Source: Lotus japonicus
Taxonomy: Eukaryota; Streptophyta; Magnoliopsida; Fabales; Fabaceae
DNA length: 64,000 nt
Assembly: GCF_012489685.1 (NCBI RefSeq)
Contig: NC_080045.1
Location: forward strand, 66,424,722 to 66,488,721
Direction of reading: 5' to 3'
Of the stretch, positions 21,494 through 34,028 are shown one piece after another (the first letter of the stretch is position 1; each line of letters begins with the position of its first letter). The translations under genes and the position numbers were made by a program. The notes beneath the pieces were generated by a model, which was given only the letters and a program-made list of their open reading frames with translations, was not told where the DNA came from and searched no databases.

Positions 21494-24242
21494 TAATTAG
21501 GATGAATTTTTTTAAGAGTTGTATTATATGTGAAAGTATATCTCACACAGACATACACACTCAAACATGGTAAATTTAATTAACACCATACAGTAGATGT
21601 CTGGTGTGATATAAAAGTAGTGGGGTTTTGGTTCAGGACTTCAAGTGTTACTTAAAGCGCATAGGACAATACATGTATACTATTAAGGACACATACATTA
21701 GTTCCAACCTATCTTTGTAACCTATTGAGTGGAGCACAAAGGACCTTCAATCACAAACCCAGTTCCACTGCTGCCTCTACCCCCTATGTTTCTTTCTCGT
21801 ACCTTACATCAATCCAACACATAAACAACTTCCGCTTGGTGCCCACTCAAAGATGCTTTTTTTCATGCTTTCCACCATCCATATATGAAAATGATTGCCG
21901 GAGATTAATGATTTCCTGATTGTTGTCTCAATCCTCTGGCCCTGTAGGTTAACGGAAATGACATGTTGTAAGCTATATGATAGATCATACCACATCACAA
22001 CAAATACATTCAATGATTTAGTGCTATTCATATATGAGAAAGTAACTTAAATTATCTATTATATAAACTAATCAACAAATAACACCCCGGGATTGAACGA
22101 CAGTAAAACTATAAGAGTTACAGTGATTTGTTAAGAACTCTTCTTAGAACATACTGATAATAGATACACAGACAATTTCAAGAACAACCCAATTAAAATG
22201 TCAATATTGAGGCACATGAAAGCAATTGGTGAAATTAAACATAGAGATAGTAAAATATATTGTCTATTATATGTGCAGAAATATAGATCATTGTATATAA
22301 ACCAAATGTCTAGCAAAGGGATAATTAGTTCCATATCGCAGCAGAAACAGAAGGGGAAATGCAATTCAAACCCAAACGTTAAGATACTAATGACCTCAAA
22401 ATAAAAGGAAAGGAAAAAATAGGTTCAATAAGTGGGAACCCTATTAGTTAAGCATAAATTCAAGGTTGTTCACACTGATTCCTCGTCACAACTGATAGTG
22501 TAAGCTTTAAAAAACATCATTTTGAATACCAAATATATATTAAAATAATAGAAGACCAGAAATTGTGAATCCATGTACCTCCAAAGAAAAAGGTTGAAAT
22601 TAAGTAATAATTGATATAGTTAAAGGATTTGGGAGAGCATTAAGTGACTGTCGAAAATTAATATAGCTGAAGTTGAAGAATTGGGAAAAATGACACACTT
22701 TAGAGAGTTCAGGCATGATGATGAGATTGTTGTGACTTGTGAAAGACCAAAAATGAATATAGCTCAGAATGACTTGGCTTCTTATGGAACAGAATAGTCA
22801 GTAGAATCCTTAGGGAGTACTGTTGCATATTCTTCCTCGGCTTTTAATGCCTATACAATCATTCATGTATGTGTGTGAGGGAGCTTACTCATTTTTATTG
22901 AGGTTGACTACCTCCACAGTTATCATGTCAAAGTCAGTTTCCTGAGTTTGTCAATATGTATTGTTTCAATTGATTTACTTGAATATTGTTTACATTTCAG
23001 TAAAATGTAGAACTCTAATCCACTTCTAATCCAATACTCAGTATAGTAAATTTAACTATTCCCCTTAGATTTCAACTGCAGAAGTTAAATTCCACTGAGG
23101 TAGGTAAAGCCAATTGTTTTGTGCAAATATTAAAATTATACCATTACCCCTCTCAAAATACAAAACAGAAAGGGAAAAAGAAGGAACTTCTTGTATGAAC
23201 GTTCCATGTGGGGCATGCAGATTATATGGGAAGGATTTGGCTATTCCTTTTCCACAAAACACTGAAGCATGTCTTCCCCTATAATGCTTCTAGCACATGA
23301 TTTCTATACCCGACTTAGGTATTCATTATTTCCTTTTTCATTTAAGACCAAAAATATTTGTCAATTTTATGTTCCTTACCCAGTCTTCTTTTTCATTAGC
23401 CCTCACCATAGCACCATCAGGAAAGATTTGACAGAGAAAAAAAACTACCAACATGGTGCGCATAAAAAGAAAAATAGGCAGGACATTCAATGAGGTAAAA
23501 AATTCTAAATATAAACAGACCTAATCTCACCTTTGCTTGGTAAATTGTTTAACTTGTTCTGTGTCTGGAACATCTTATTCACTTCCCTGAAATACATATC
23601 AACATACAATAGCATACTCATCATACTTCAAGTAAAAAATAGTTAAAACAAAATACTGCTCATCTTTAATACTAAATAAAGTTCAAAGAGAAATGCAAGG
23701 CGTGAAAGAAATGCAAAAAAGAAGAGACATTATGCAGTTGAAAGAGAAGAAGAAGCAAGACAAAGACTACCTAAGCACGACTGCAATGACGGAGCTCTGG
23801 GGCAAGAGTGACACAGTGAGGCTGCAAGGAAGATAAACATATAAGATGAGATGTATGATGTTGAAATTAGGGACTGATGAGAACAGACAACTTTAAAGCC
23901 CAAAACACTTTAATTCTTTGCACCAATGGTTAGCATCTTTTCAGAAAAATAAACATAAACCAAACTTTAATTAGGGATTGAATATTGATTTGGTAATTTT
24001 CCTCCTGAATCCTGATAAAGTCAAAAATAAAGCTACATTATTCAGTTAAGATGAGAAAGCAAAAGCAGTCTATTACTAAACTATAATGTCTGCATTTAGT
24101 TTCATGCTCCCATCCGAGGATGAAAAAGATTTATCTTCTCCGATTCATCTTCGGATCGTTGTTTTCATAATAGATGCTTCAATCTTCCACCCATGAAAAA
24201 TATAGAAGTTAAGGTTGTAAGTTAACAATCATAAGTAAATAA

Positions 24243-24636
24243 AGCAGTTGGTGTGATGAAAGCTGGACAGATCTTTAGAATTGAACCAATGATCAATGCA
24301 AGTGTCTGGCGTGATCGAATGTGGCCTGATGGATGGACCGTTGTCACAACAGATGGTAAACGAAGTGCTCAATTTGAACACACTCTTTTGGTGACAGAGA
24401 CCGGTATTGAGGTTTTAACAGGACGGTTGCAGACATCACCCTAAGTTTTTCCTTGGCTAAAAGTCATAATTGGGTGAATCTGGCATTTTCTAAATAGTAT
24501 ACAATTTGATAGGCAACCACATTTAATGGTTTCTACTCCATCTGATTGCCTCTCTTTTTGGGTATCATGTTTGTAACTCAAAACATAATTAAGGAGAAAA
24601 GTAAGGTTACTGATATATTGTCTGTATCAAAAAAAA
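24243..24636 (+). pseudogene. 5'-truncated processed retrocopy of methionine aminopeptidase 1A
   Basis: The insertion opens with GCAGTTGGTGTGATGAAAGC and encodes the C-terminus of MetAP1A, which removes initiator Met from nascent proteins. Segments include [57 protein letters not shown] and GRLQTSP. The family His/Glu metal ligands are partly here (IEP, QFEH). A small frame change after TSP gives an early stop at 24442-24444, and about 185 bases of 3' UTR follow. It ends in a run of eight or more A. A 19 bp direct repeat, AACAATCATAAGTAAATAA, flanks it at 24224-24242 and 24637-24655. Together these are the marks of LINE-mediated retroposition. No introns remain. It is not a working gene. Confidence 0.92.
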
Positions 24637-24831
24637 AACAATCATAAGTAAATAATCAATGAATTGATGAGAAAATGAACACAAATATATTATATTATGC
24701 AAATCATTCAAGGAAATTAGTATTCAAAGTTAAAAAAAACACACACATAGACACAACGAACTTGCCTTAAACTTCTCCTTTTCAGCTGCTGCAAACATAT
24801 TATCCCTTTGAGCTGCTGCAAACGTATCAAC

Positions 24832-24903
24832 CTGAATCCTCCATGTATCTCTCCCATGGGACAGGCTGGAAACAAAATTGATTGAACCGTTCAGAGAAGC
24901 CAT
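24832..24903 (-). pseudogene. First exon of an RPA-like gene, copy 1
   Basis: Twenty-four codons, MASLNGSINFVSSLSHGRDT then WRIQ, end at a GT donor (CAG|GTTGAT). Plant RPA70-like (DUF223 OB-fold) genes, often carried by Helitrons, begin with a comparable short exon ending in TW-x-IxVRV. No later OB-fold exon is recognisable downstream, so this is a remnant or captured fragment. Confidence 0.35.
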
Positions 24904-25014
24904 CGTTTGTAACAGGAAAAGGAATTACAATGATACAACCAACAGATAGCGTCACACAAAAGATTGGGTGTGTAACGGAATCAAAACACCCAGCACTATT
25001 TATAGGTAACGTGA

Positions 25015-25433
25015 TGTTAGAAGTCCCACATTGGCTAGAGATAAGGCCAATCAAGTGTTTATAAGGGTTGTGCAAACCTCAACTCTTGAGCTAGCTTTTG
25101 TGGTTGAGTATAGGCATCCCAATTTCTAATATGGTATCAGAGCTCTCTTAGAGAGAGCTCTGCTGCGCATCAATGGCGGCTGCACAAGAAGTCGCGTATC
25201 CCTACTCTGTTCAAGATGCACAAACCGCTTCCCACACATTCTACATTCATCCCAACGAGAGCCCCTCCACCGTTCTGGTTTCACCACCGCTCTCGGAAGG
25301 GAATTACCACAATTGGGCGAGGGCCATGAAGATGAGTCTTCTGACGAAGAACAAGTTAGGGTTCGTGGATGGGTCGATTCCAGAACCTCCTCAAGATCAT
25401 CCAATTTCATCGTTCTGGCAGAGATGCAACTAA
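25015..25433 (+). mobile_element. Copia 5' end: very short LTR, PBS and gag start
   Basis: LTR 25015-25131 (117 bp) starts TGTTAGAAGTCCCACATTGG and ends CCAATTTCTAATA. It is followed at once by the primer-binding site TGGTATCAGAGC (25132-25143), complementary to the 3' end of initiator-Met tRNA. An ATG at 25173 opens 86 codons with the gag features FYIHPNESPSTVLVSPPL, EGNYHNWARAMKMSLL and NKLGFVDGSIPEP, ending at a stop at 25431-25433. Protease, integrase, RT and the 3' LTR are absent, so this is a 3'-truncated copy. The LTR is unusually short for Copia. Confidence 0.85.
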
Positions 25434-25678
25434 CCAACCATAACAAACTAACTAACTAGTATTTACAACAGTCAGTGACTAATGCAGTGATAAATCTACC
25501 ATTTATTTTCACTAAGGTAATACGTGAACTACCAATTTCATATCAGTAAAATATTGGAGGAATGGAAGATAGGAAATCTAAACAAAATCAAAAGAAAATC
25601 CATGGATGTACCTATTATTTTGTTAGAATTACAACCTTCAGGAACCATCACTTCCTTCACTTCCCTGGGGGATCTCAA

Positions 25679-25750
25679 CCCAATACTCCATGTGTCTCTT
25701 CCATTACAAAGGCTGGCAACAGAATTCAAACTTCCAGACAACGAAGCCAT
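25679..25750 (-). pseudogene. First exon of an RPA-like gene, copy 2
   Basis: MASLSGSLNSVASLCNGRDT then WSIG matches the exon at 24832-24903 in about two thirds of residues. A one-base deletion lies next to the donor. The Copia fragment lies between the two copies. No downstream exons seen. Confidence 0.35.
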
Positions 25751-26092
25751 GACAGCAAGACCTCAACAACAAATGGGTATTTCGAGAAGACTATCGGAGG
25801 GATTACTCGATGACTCAAGTGGTGCCAATGGCTGATCACCGTTTGGTTTCTTATAGCTGGCATGGTAAGCATTTGAGAGAGAAAGAAGATGAGAAAGGGG
25901 GGCAAATGGGGAAGAGGTGAAGATTACAGCAGATTTGCAATCTGAAGTGCAATCCGTACCCTGCAGCTACCGTTATCGGGCCTCCAGCATAGGTCTCGGA
26001 AAAACCGACCCATAACCCTACCTTGACCCGGCTCTGGTGGGTTTTTTCTTATGAACAGTGGCCAAATCCCTCTAGCTTTAGTAAGTTATAGA

Positions 26093-27265
26093 TGTTTAGT
26101 ATAAAAAAGATTTTAGATATCTTAATTAATTTAAATTATAGAGATCTTAGGAAGAAAATTATAGAAAATGAGTCTCAAGTAGCTTTTTTGGTATAAACAT
26201 TCAATACCCGGTCACCATTTGAATGTTGTCAGATTATTTCTCCCCCATATTGTGTTTATGTGAGCATTGAATTCGAGAGCTCTTCTCACACACTCATCAT
26301 GTATTGCCAACTGAATTACTCCTCATGTGTAGTCAGTCTCAAGAACCTTGAATGTGCCAATATAAATTTAAGAAACTAAAAAATTAAGAAATGCTTCAAA
26401 ATAAAATGAGTACGAAATGAATGTGACACCACACAATTATATTATTACTACCCACCCACATATTATTTGGTTATCAAACGATCTCATTGTAAGACCAATG
26501 GATTTCGGATTCTATGGATATATCTTCACAACTGAAAGTCTTGATCCAATTAGAGTAGTTAGAAGTGCGTAGACTTGGACTATTCTTTCTCTTGATCCAA
26601 CTGAAAAAGGACCAAACTTGTAATTGTTGTAGAATGACTACAATATCTTGACAAAGAAATATAAGACTACAATGACTTTGACAAAAAAAAAATGAACTCT
26701 TGCCTTTAGAAGAATTAATTTAAATTTATTTTATAGCATAAACATTTGTGTAAGTGTTTGAGACTTTGAGAAAATTTATATAAATAGCTCGTTTATTAAA
26801 CAACTCTATTTCAGTCAAATAGTTCATTATAAAATAACCAAATAAACTTTAACTAATTAAAATGAAGAATGGGTACTTGGCTCAACAAAACTAAATAAAT
26901 TAATGAAGGTCCAGTGAGGGGTTCACATAACCAGTTCTAAGACCAAAACAGACCAAAATGTTGATGGGACAGTATAATCAATATAAATAAAAAATTGCAG
27001 TGCATTTGTGTCGGGTTGTAATATGTATTCTTACCACATTACCTATACCTCCCATGCGTTTATTCAGCAGCAAACTCTACTTGTTAAGTAACTATTACAA
27101 CCACATTCTAAAGACATACCAATTAGCCAAACATAAATTTAAAAGTCCTTCTACAATTGATTATAAAATCATAATTAATTCTGACCAGGAGAAGCTTCAA
27201 TGCCTAGTTTCCAGGTTTCATAATTAATTATGAGAAAAATGAAGCAGCTGATCGATCGAATAATA
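26093..27265. other. AT-rich intergenic DNA and PEARLI 4 gene 3' flank
   Basis: No coding signal or clear repeat. The short plus-strand frame at 27000-27227 shows no family resemblance. The right end should hold the 3' UTR of the PEARLI 4 gene. Confidence 0.5.
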
Positions 27266-30021
27266 TCACAGTAGATCATCTAGCAAGGACTTGCTATCCA
27301 AATTCTGAACCTTGGACTTGATAGACAACAAGTTCTTATCCAAATCAGAAGCCTTCACCTCAAGCTCACTCAAATGCTCTTTGATATCTTCAATCTTTGT
27401 TTTAATATCACTCACCTCTTTCTCTTTCTGCACCAAAATTTCATTTTCTGACTCCAGCTCTTTCCTCAACTTCTCCATTTCAAGATCATAGTTCGCCTTC
27501 GCCGCCTCGACGTCGCGGTGCTCACTGAAGAGCTCAATGTTCTCAGCAATTTCATCCACTATGGTACGCAACCACGCCACACGAAGCTGAGCAGATTCAA
27601 TGTCCTTAAGAATAGCTAACAATTCCTTGATTTTGGACTTTGTTAATTGCATGATTGTGGTGGATTGCAACTCTTGAACCACAAAGCACACACACTCAAT
27701 GTAATAGGACCTCATAACAAGTGATTCCAAGTGACAACTTGCTCCTATGTCTTTATATTTCTCAAAGATGGATCTCAGAATTGGAGCAAAGCTTTCTTTG
27801 ACATGATATCTTCCAACTGGGACACGTGTCTCAGAAACCACAGACTCAGTCTCCTCTCCATCATTATCATCATCACTGTCTTGATCATCAATGTCATCAG
27901 AAGAACAGAAATGTTTGGAGGACCCACAAAGGGACTTTGTGGTGACAGCTTCTGATCCTGTGTCATCAACAGAAGTTGTGATTGGAACAACTTTGGGTGA
28001 AGAATTTTTGTCCCCTTCTTGCTTTGTTTTCACTGGGACGGCAAGATGCTCACAACCATTCTCTGATTCTGCTTTGTGATTGGCAGGCTTGGTCAAAGAA
28101 AACAAGGGAAAGAGACAAGTCAGCAATATTTTTGTTTGGGTTTGTAAAGTCTAAACCACTCCAAGTGAATATGAGGTAAATTAACCACAACCTTAGGTGG
28201 TCCGGAAATATTTTGACATGAGTCTTCAAAAATTTCAGTTTATAACATGTATCAAAATATTACTGATCACCCAAGATAATAGTGATTTTAATTTTTACAT
28301 GATTTATACAACTCATTGGTTTATAAAACCAAATCTAACTAGAAAATGAGTGACTAAAAACTTATTTATGAACATCACAAAATTTTGAAAAAGAAATATT
28401 GTCTAAAGAGAATGTGAGGAAAGAGATGGCACTACCTTGTGTAATTCTCCAGAAACTGGTATTAGTTCATTGCTTTTTGGCTTTACCTTTTTCTTTTCAT
28501 AGTAATTTGATATTGGTGATGTAGCATCAGAGAGGTATATAGCTCCAATTTTTGAGGCTGGAATATTGTCAAGAACAGGAAGTTCTGGCTTAGAACCCAG
28601 CTTCTTTTTACTGCCAAACTTCAATGGAATCACACCTGCAATTTGAGAGAGTTCAGTCAGAAACATATTCATTGTGACTGAAAGTTAAGCTCACTCGGTA
28701 TATCAATGATCTCTTTATCATCTTAAAGAAAAATTGGTAAACTAGTCAAACAGATTAGCAGACAAAACTTGCTAGCAACTTTATTAACAGTGCATCTTTG
28801 GATACATTGTGAAAAATCACATCAACCAAATGACAGTGGATAAAACCAACTTCTTTCAACTTTTGTGACTGTTCATCATGATTTTAAATCTACTGTAATG
28901 TTTTAGGTTCTACCCTGTATCCAAACATGCACTACATAGATATTGCAGATTTATGGGATGGACAGTCAAATGTTTTTTTGTCGTAGACGAAATCACAGTT
29001 TCAATGCAGTTTACATTATTTGTACGCAACCTATTGAAGTCTGAATCATATCAAAAGAGACCACCGTTTATATTTTCAGTCTCCAAATGGATATGTTTCT
29101 AGATTAAATTGTAGATAAACAACAAACATAGTTTCATACTTTCATTTGAATCAAAAGAGTGGATAAGATGACATATCTAAAACGGAAGAAACACTGAAAT
29201 TCACTGAATGATTGGTTTCTCAATTTACACAAAATCAATGTGCATACTTTTAAAAAACTAGTACTAAACTTAGTTTCTTCTAACTAGATGCGATCCTTTC
29301 ACATTTCACTATGAAACCTAACATGACATCAGTAAAAATTGATTCTATAGGTGTATTTCTGTAAGAACAGGTTGGACCTGAGGAGAAATCTTACCCAAAA
29401 ATTGATTCAATCCAAGAAAACACACTGTATAACCAGTTAAATTGGGTAAAAGAAAAAAGTAAATTATTTTTACTGTTCATATAAACCTGAATCAGCTCCT
29501 GACATTGTTTTGGGACAAGTATGACCACACACATGGTAAGGATTAGAAGCTTTAGGACAACCTGAGTTGGTGCGTTTTTCTTCATTCATCTTTTTCCCTA
29601 GCTCACCATCTGTAACACTTCTGCGATAATCTTTCATAGAAAGAAAAAAACACACAGATCTTCAAGTGTTCAGAGATTCACAGCTAGCAAGTTATTTAAC
29701 ATCAATTAGGAGTTATTCACAAATCATCTTATGAAATCAACATCTAATTGATTCTCATTAGTAACTAAATTCCAGAAAGAAGGAAAAAAAAAATTCAGGA
29801 TAGGCCAAAAACAGTGAAAATTGAATTTTCTGTCAGACAATAAATCAAATACACAGAGTGCATAAACAGGGAAAAGTCAGAAAATAAAACTAACCAGAAG
29901 TCTTCTTAGTTTTAGGTGGCAGCTTGGTTTCCTTGATCTTATGCAAGCATGCCTCAGTGCATTCATGGTAGGGATTAGCTGCATATAAACAATTTGGCAT
30001 AACTCTTCCAGTTTGAGCCAT
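27266..30021 (-). CDS. PEARLI 4 (phospholipase-like) family protein with two N-terminal Cys/His motifs
   Basis: Exons on the minus strand: 29895-30021, 29487-29609, 28436-28635, 27266-28087, giving 423 residues. Residues 1-75 carry two copies of C-x2-A-x-N-P-Y-H-x-C-x3-C: C11/H19/C21/C25 in exon 1 and C60/H68/C70/C74 in exon 2. The middle is low complexity with an acidic run (SSDDIDDQDSDDDNDGEETE). The last 180 residues form the PEARLI 4 domain: a helical part with RSYYIECVCFVVQELQSTTI and KIKELLAILKDIESAQLRVA, then a long coiled coil rich in E/K/L. The biochemical role is unknown; 'phospholipase-like' is a historical name. I placed the exon 2 acceptor at TTACAG|ATGG because it keeps the frame, whereas the nearby TCGCAG|AAG would not. 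The start ATG at 30021 aligns with the SYF2 N-terminus. A 5' UTR intron is likely upstream. Confidence 0.82.
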
Positions 30022-33000
30022 CCTTTTCTCTTTCCAAGTCTCACCAACTGAACCTACTGTACCTGTTTCATCCAATACACACAAGAAACTTCAATTAAAT
30101 CACAATATATGATAACACAAAGAAAAAGGGAACACACAAATCCCAAGCCAAATCTGAGCAAGACACAAAATTTTATTAAAAAGATATAAAACAAAAAGTA
30201 TAGGGAGCCTAACAAAATCAATATTTTCTGTGAAACTTTTCATCTCCTATTCTATCCAATCAAATTCACTCCCTTCCAAGAGAAGGGGGATAAAACAAAG
30301 AAGAAGAAACAGGGTTTAACTTTTTTCTGTACTTCCACTCACACTTGTCAGAAGTTATCATTGGAAACATAAAACACTTTCCAGAAAGTTTTGTTTTACA
30401 TTTACAATGCATATTTCTTAAAACCTTAGTATTATCAAAACAAATCTCAGAAAATCAAACACGAAAACTTGAACACACACAAATCCAGTAGAAACTGAAA
30501 CTAGACACATACAGCAGCCCATGAAACAAAGAAACCAGAACACCAAATGAGGAAAAATCAACACAAGAAAAAGGATTCAAAAAGCAGCAACCTAAGAAGT
30601 CAAAGAAGATGGTGATGCAAGGTTGAAGAGGTAGGTGTTGTTGTTGTAGGCAAGCCAGCCACAAGTTGCAAATCAAAGAGTATCAGGTTTGTTGAGAAAT
30701 ATGTGGTTTTGTTTGTTATTAATTTTCTTTTTCTCAGCATACAATCAAGGAATGAGAAAAAAAATGAGAAGATGTAGGAGGAAGCGTTTGTTTTTTGACC
30801 AAAGCTGTTGTGTGTGATTAGAAATTTAGAATTTTGCACACACTTTGACCAATGAACCATTAAAATACTCCCATGAAACAAAGAAAGAAAGAAGACTGAA
30901 GCAGATTTCACCGCTTTTCAAAGTTTCACAATAAAAAAATAGAAGGCTCGATAGTAACACACTCTTTTAAAAATACCCACCGGCACAACAGCCATAATTG
31001 ATTTATTTCATTTCTCTTGATTATAACAAGGAGCATACTATATAAAAGAAATAAATCAATCACAATGAGTGTAATTAAACGTACCGAGTGAGTTGCTGGT
31101 ATTTTTAGAGAGGATAATTTTTTAGGATCTAGAAAGTCACGCGCGGCGAGTGCAAATTGCTGAATTTGGTTATTGTGTGAACATGACAACCTCCGTAAGT
31201 AACTGTACTATGCTGTTCCTCCAGCTCCTATTTCTTGTTCTTAGCACAGTTTGGTTCATTATTGCATCAGAATATGAGTTTTTTTTTTTAAAGATTCGAT
31301 TCGCGTATGCTATACAGAATTGAGCTGAATGTGATTTAACTCTACTTTAATGGGCGGTTGGTGACATATGATTTTAATATTTCTATATTTATTAAACTAA
31401 TATTTTTGTACTATGCTATTTAATGGCTCCAATAAATGTGGTCTTCATATGAAAATAAAAGAATGATATAAAATGATAAAGTATTCATCATTCATGAATT
31501 TAAATTAAAATAATATATTTTATTATTTGAATACTATAGACTTTCTAGATGATTCAACTGAATTTGACTAAACTCTATTTTAATGGACAGGGGTATATAG
31601 AAAGTTTTATATTCATATTTAAAACATTTCAAAAAATATTCATATTTAAAAAAATTAATTACTATCCACTAATTGTGTAATTTTTTATCATTCAATTAAA
31701 ATTTATGAATTTTCCATATCATATTTAATTTTAAATTAAAAAATATTTTAAAATTAAAAATTAAAAGATTTTTGGATATACTATCTTATTAAAAATGTAA
31801 TAGTGTGTTTCATATTTATATTTTATAATATAATAATATTTTATAAAAAAAAATAATACGTGGGGGTATTAATATAAAATGCAAAATGTATAAAATATTG
31901 TGAAAAGATTAGGCACTAATCATCTAATCACTGGACTTTTTAATTTAGCGAGTAATTAACCACTAACATTTGCCTATCAAAAAAGAAAAAGTAGCATTGA
32001 AAATAATATTATTTTTTTAAAAAAAATTAACTAAGTTTTAATCCATTCATATCACCTAATATCTTTCATTTCTTTATATTCAATTTCTATCTCCCATATT
32101 TTTTAAAGGAAAATATCATTAATCAGATGCCAAAAGACAAAAAAGCTACGACACTAGATTAGAGTCCACAAAAGGGACAACTGCCACCGAAACCTCTTCC
32201 ACTCAAACTGAGTCAGCATAAATAGAAGCATTCATACTTTATAGCAAGAAAGTTCACTGCAAAATTACCATAACTTGTAACAAAAGAGAAAGCGAAATAA
32301 AATCAAAAACAAAATTATTATGGTGTAAGTGGAGTTGTTGTGAATAAATTATTATTGCTATTTAGGACAATTTTTACATGTTATATATATATATATTGTT
32401 AAGAAAATTTAATTTTTTTTTTCATAAACACATATTAGTTGGTAATAAAATAATACAAATGATCCCTCATAAGGATTCGAACGGTAACTCTTCACCTACT
32501 ATCACTTTTAATTTAAGTATGTGAGCTACCCATCTTTGAAAAATTAAAATGTTTAGTGAAGGCACTTGTCCGCTAACTAACAACATGGAGCCGTTTTTAT
32601 GTAAAAGATTAGTATACAACTATCGGTATATGTACTTATGTAAATACTTTTGGCCTATAAAAAAATGTAAATACTTTGGGAAAAAAATAATATATATGTA
32701 ATCCATGACATCAATAGACATAACACGTGCCCGTTCTTTCTGGTTTTCAAAATCATGCTGCTGTGAACAAGTTACTTTCTCTCCCACTATGGCGTACCGA
32801 AATTTGTGGCAAGGATGGACTTTAAAATTTTCAACCTTGAATTCTTTATCTTTCTTTTCAATCTAGAAACTTATCTTCATTTTTCGTTTTAAGAAAATTA
32901 AGTTAAACTAACAATGAGCGATTAATTGATTTAAGTTACACATATTTCATTTTTCTCAAATAATATATTGGGTGCTGTCCTGAGTATTAGCTCCACCGGA

Positions 33001-33990
33001 CATGGTCGAACATTATTGCTTATAGGAGCAACCATTGATCGTGGCTATGGAACAGACCGAAGAGGAATCATTTCATTTTTTTTTTCTTTTCTTAATCAAA
33101 ATCACATGCATAAGCATTAGATTATGAGACTAAACAGTATATTTAAGCTTTAATTTGTTATATAATAGTAATGTTAATTAGCGTGGATAGATCAAGCAGC
33201 TGGTGTTTGTTTAATTTGTATGTACGTACGGTGTGAATGCAAGGAACTAGTTTCTCTTCTTTTTCTTTTGTTATTTTGTTGACTCAATTTGGTCCAGCAG
33301 TACTCCTGCACCGATTACAACCTTCAACGACTTTTGCAACCTTTTGCAGCATATTTTAATAAAGAGCTAGAAACGTCTCAGGATTTATTATAACCACCAC
33401 ATGTTATTTCTCGTACGTACGCAATGGTAGGAGGAGTTCCCATGAGCAACGTTTTCAAAAGACATATAAATGAATGTTGTTAAACCATTCAATTCCATAA
33501 CAAGTTCCATGAATGTTGCATGCGTAAAATCATCAATGTCTGCATCATAAGCGACTTCATTATGTGGCTCAGAATCTTTCGGAATATTATATATGCTAAT
33601 GACTTTCTTAGAAGTTTGTTAATTTAGTAGTAGTATTGTGCCAACCCTTTCTTCCTTCTAGAAATTGCTATTACCCTCTCCTTAATTTATCATAAAATAT
33701 TACATCAACATTCACCCTTACTAGACATTTAATACACATATAGTTTAATGATAATTTTTAACCGCCATAAATATTAACAACACTTAAAAACCATCTTATA
33801 AAATGTATATCCATTAAACGTTTTTTGAAAAATGGATATACACCTATCGTTATCCTTGATATATTGATAAGTACAGGGAACTCTTTGGATTTGGTATTAC
33901 ATAAAATGGAATATATGCTATTTCTTAAATGAATACAGGTGTTAGGAAATAAAGTATGACATGTGCATGCATGTTTTAAAAAGTGGGTGT
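30022..33990. other. PEARLI 4 leader and long AT-rich intergenic region
   Basis: 30022 to about 30900 is likely 5' UTR and promoter of the PEARLI 4 gene, possibly with a leader intron and a splice acceptor-like CAG near 30062. From 31300 to 33990 the sequence is very AT-rich with microsatellites such as (TA)n near 32378 and CGTACGTACG near 33224. No gene seen. Confidence 0.5.
32415..32545 (-). mobile_element. SINE-like element
   Basis: On the minus strand a near-A box GGTAGCTCACATAC precedes a B box CGTTCGAATCC. An A-rich tail (TTATGAAAAAAAA) lies at about 32413-32425. The A box misses one base of the consensus. Confidence 0.45.
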
Positions 33991-34028
33991 TGTGGGCCAG
34001 GAAGTTAGGATAAATCAAATGGTTAGTT

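Larger units (their letters stand above)
18629..26092 (-). mobile_element. Probable non-autonomous Helitron, about 7.5 kb
   Basis: On the minus strand the 3' end is a GC-rich hairpin, CCCGTGC-ATC-GCACGGG (18641-18657), followed by TATAATCA and CTAG, then host T at 18628. This is the textbook Helitron terminus. The proposed 5' end is TCTATAACTTACTAAAGC at 26092, after host A; Helitrons insert between A and T and start with TC. The 5' end is less certain than the 3' end. No Rep/helicase gene is visible. Inside are gene fragments and later insertions, including a MetAP1A retrocopy, a Copia fragment, a Stowaway-like MITE and RPA-like first exons. Confidence 0.55.

Noticed and set aside
29610..29620. 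PEARLI 4 exon 2 acceptor TCGCAG|AAG
   Set aside because: It would need a phase-2 upstream exon; exon 1 ends in phase 1, so TTACAG|ATGG fits.
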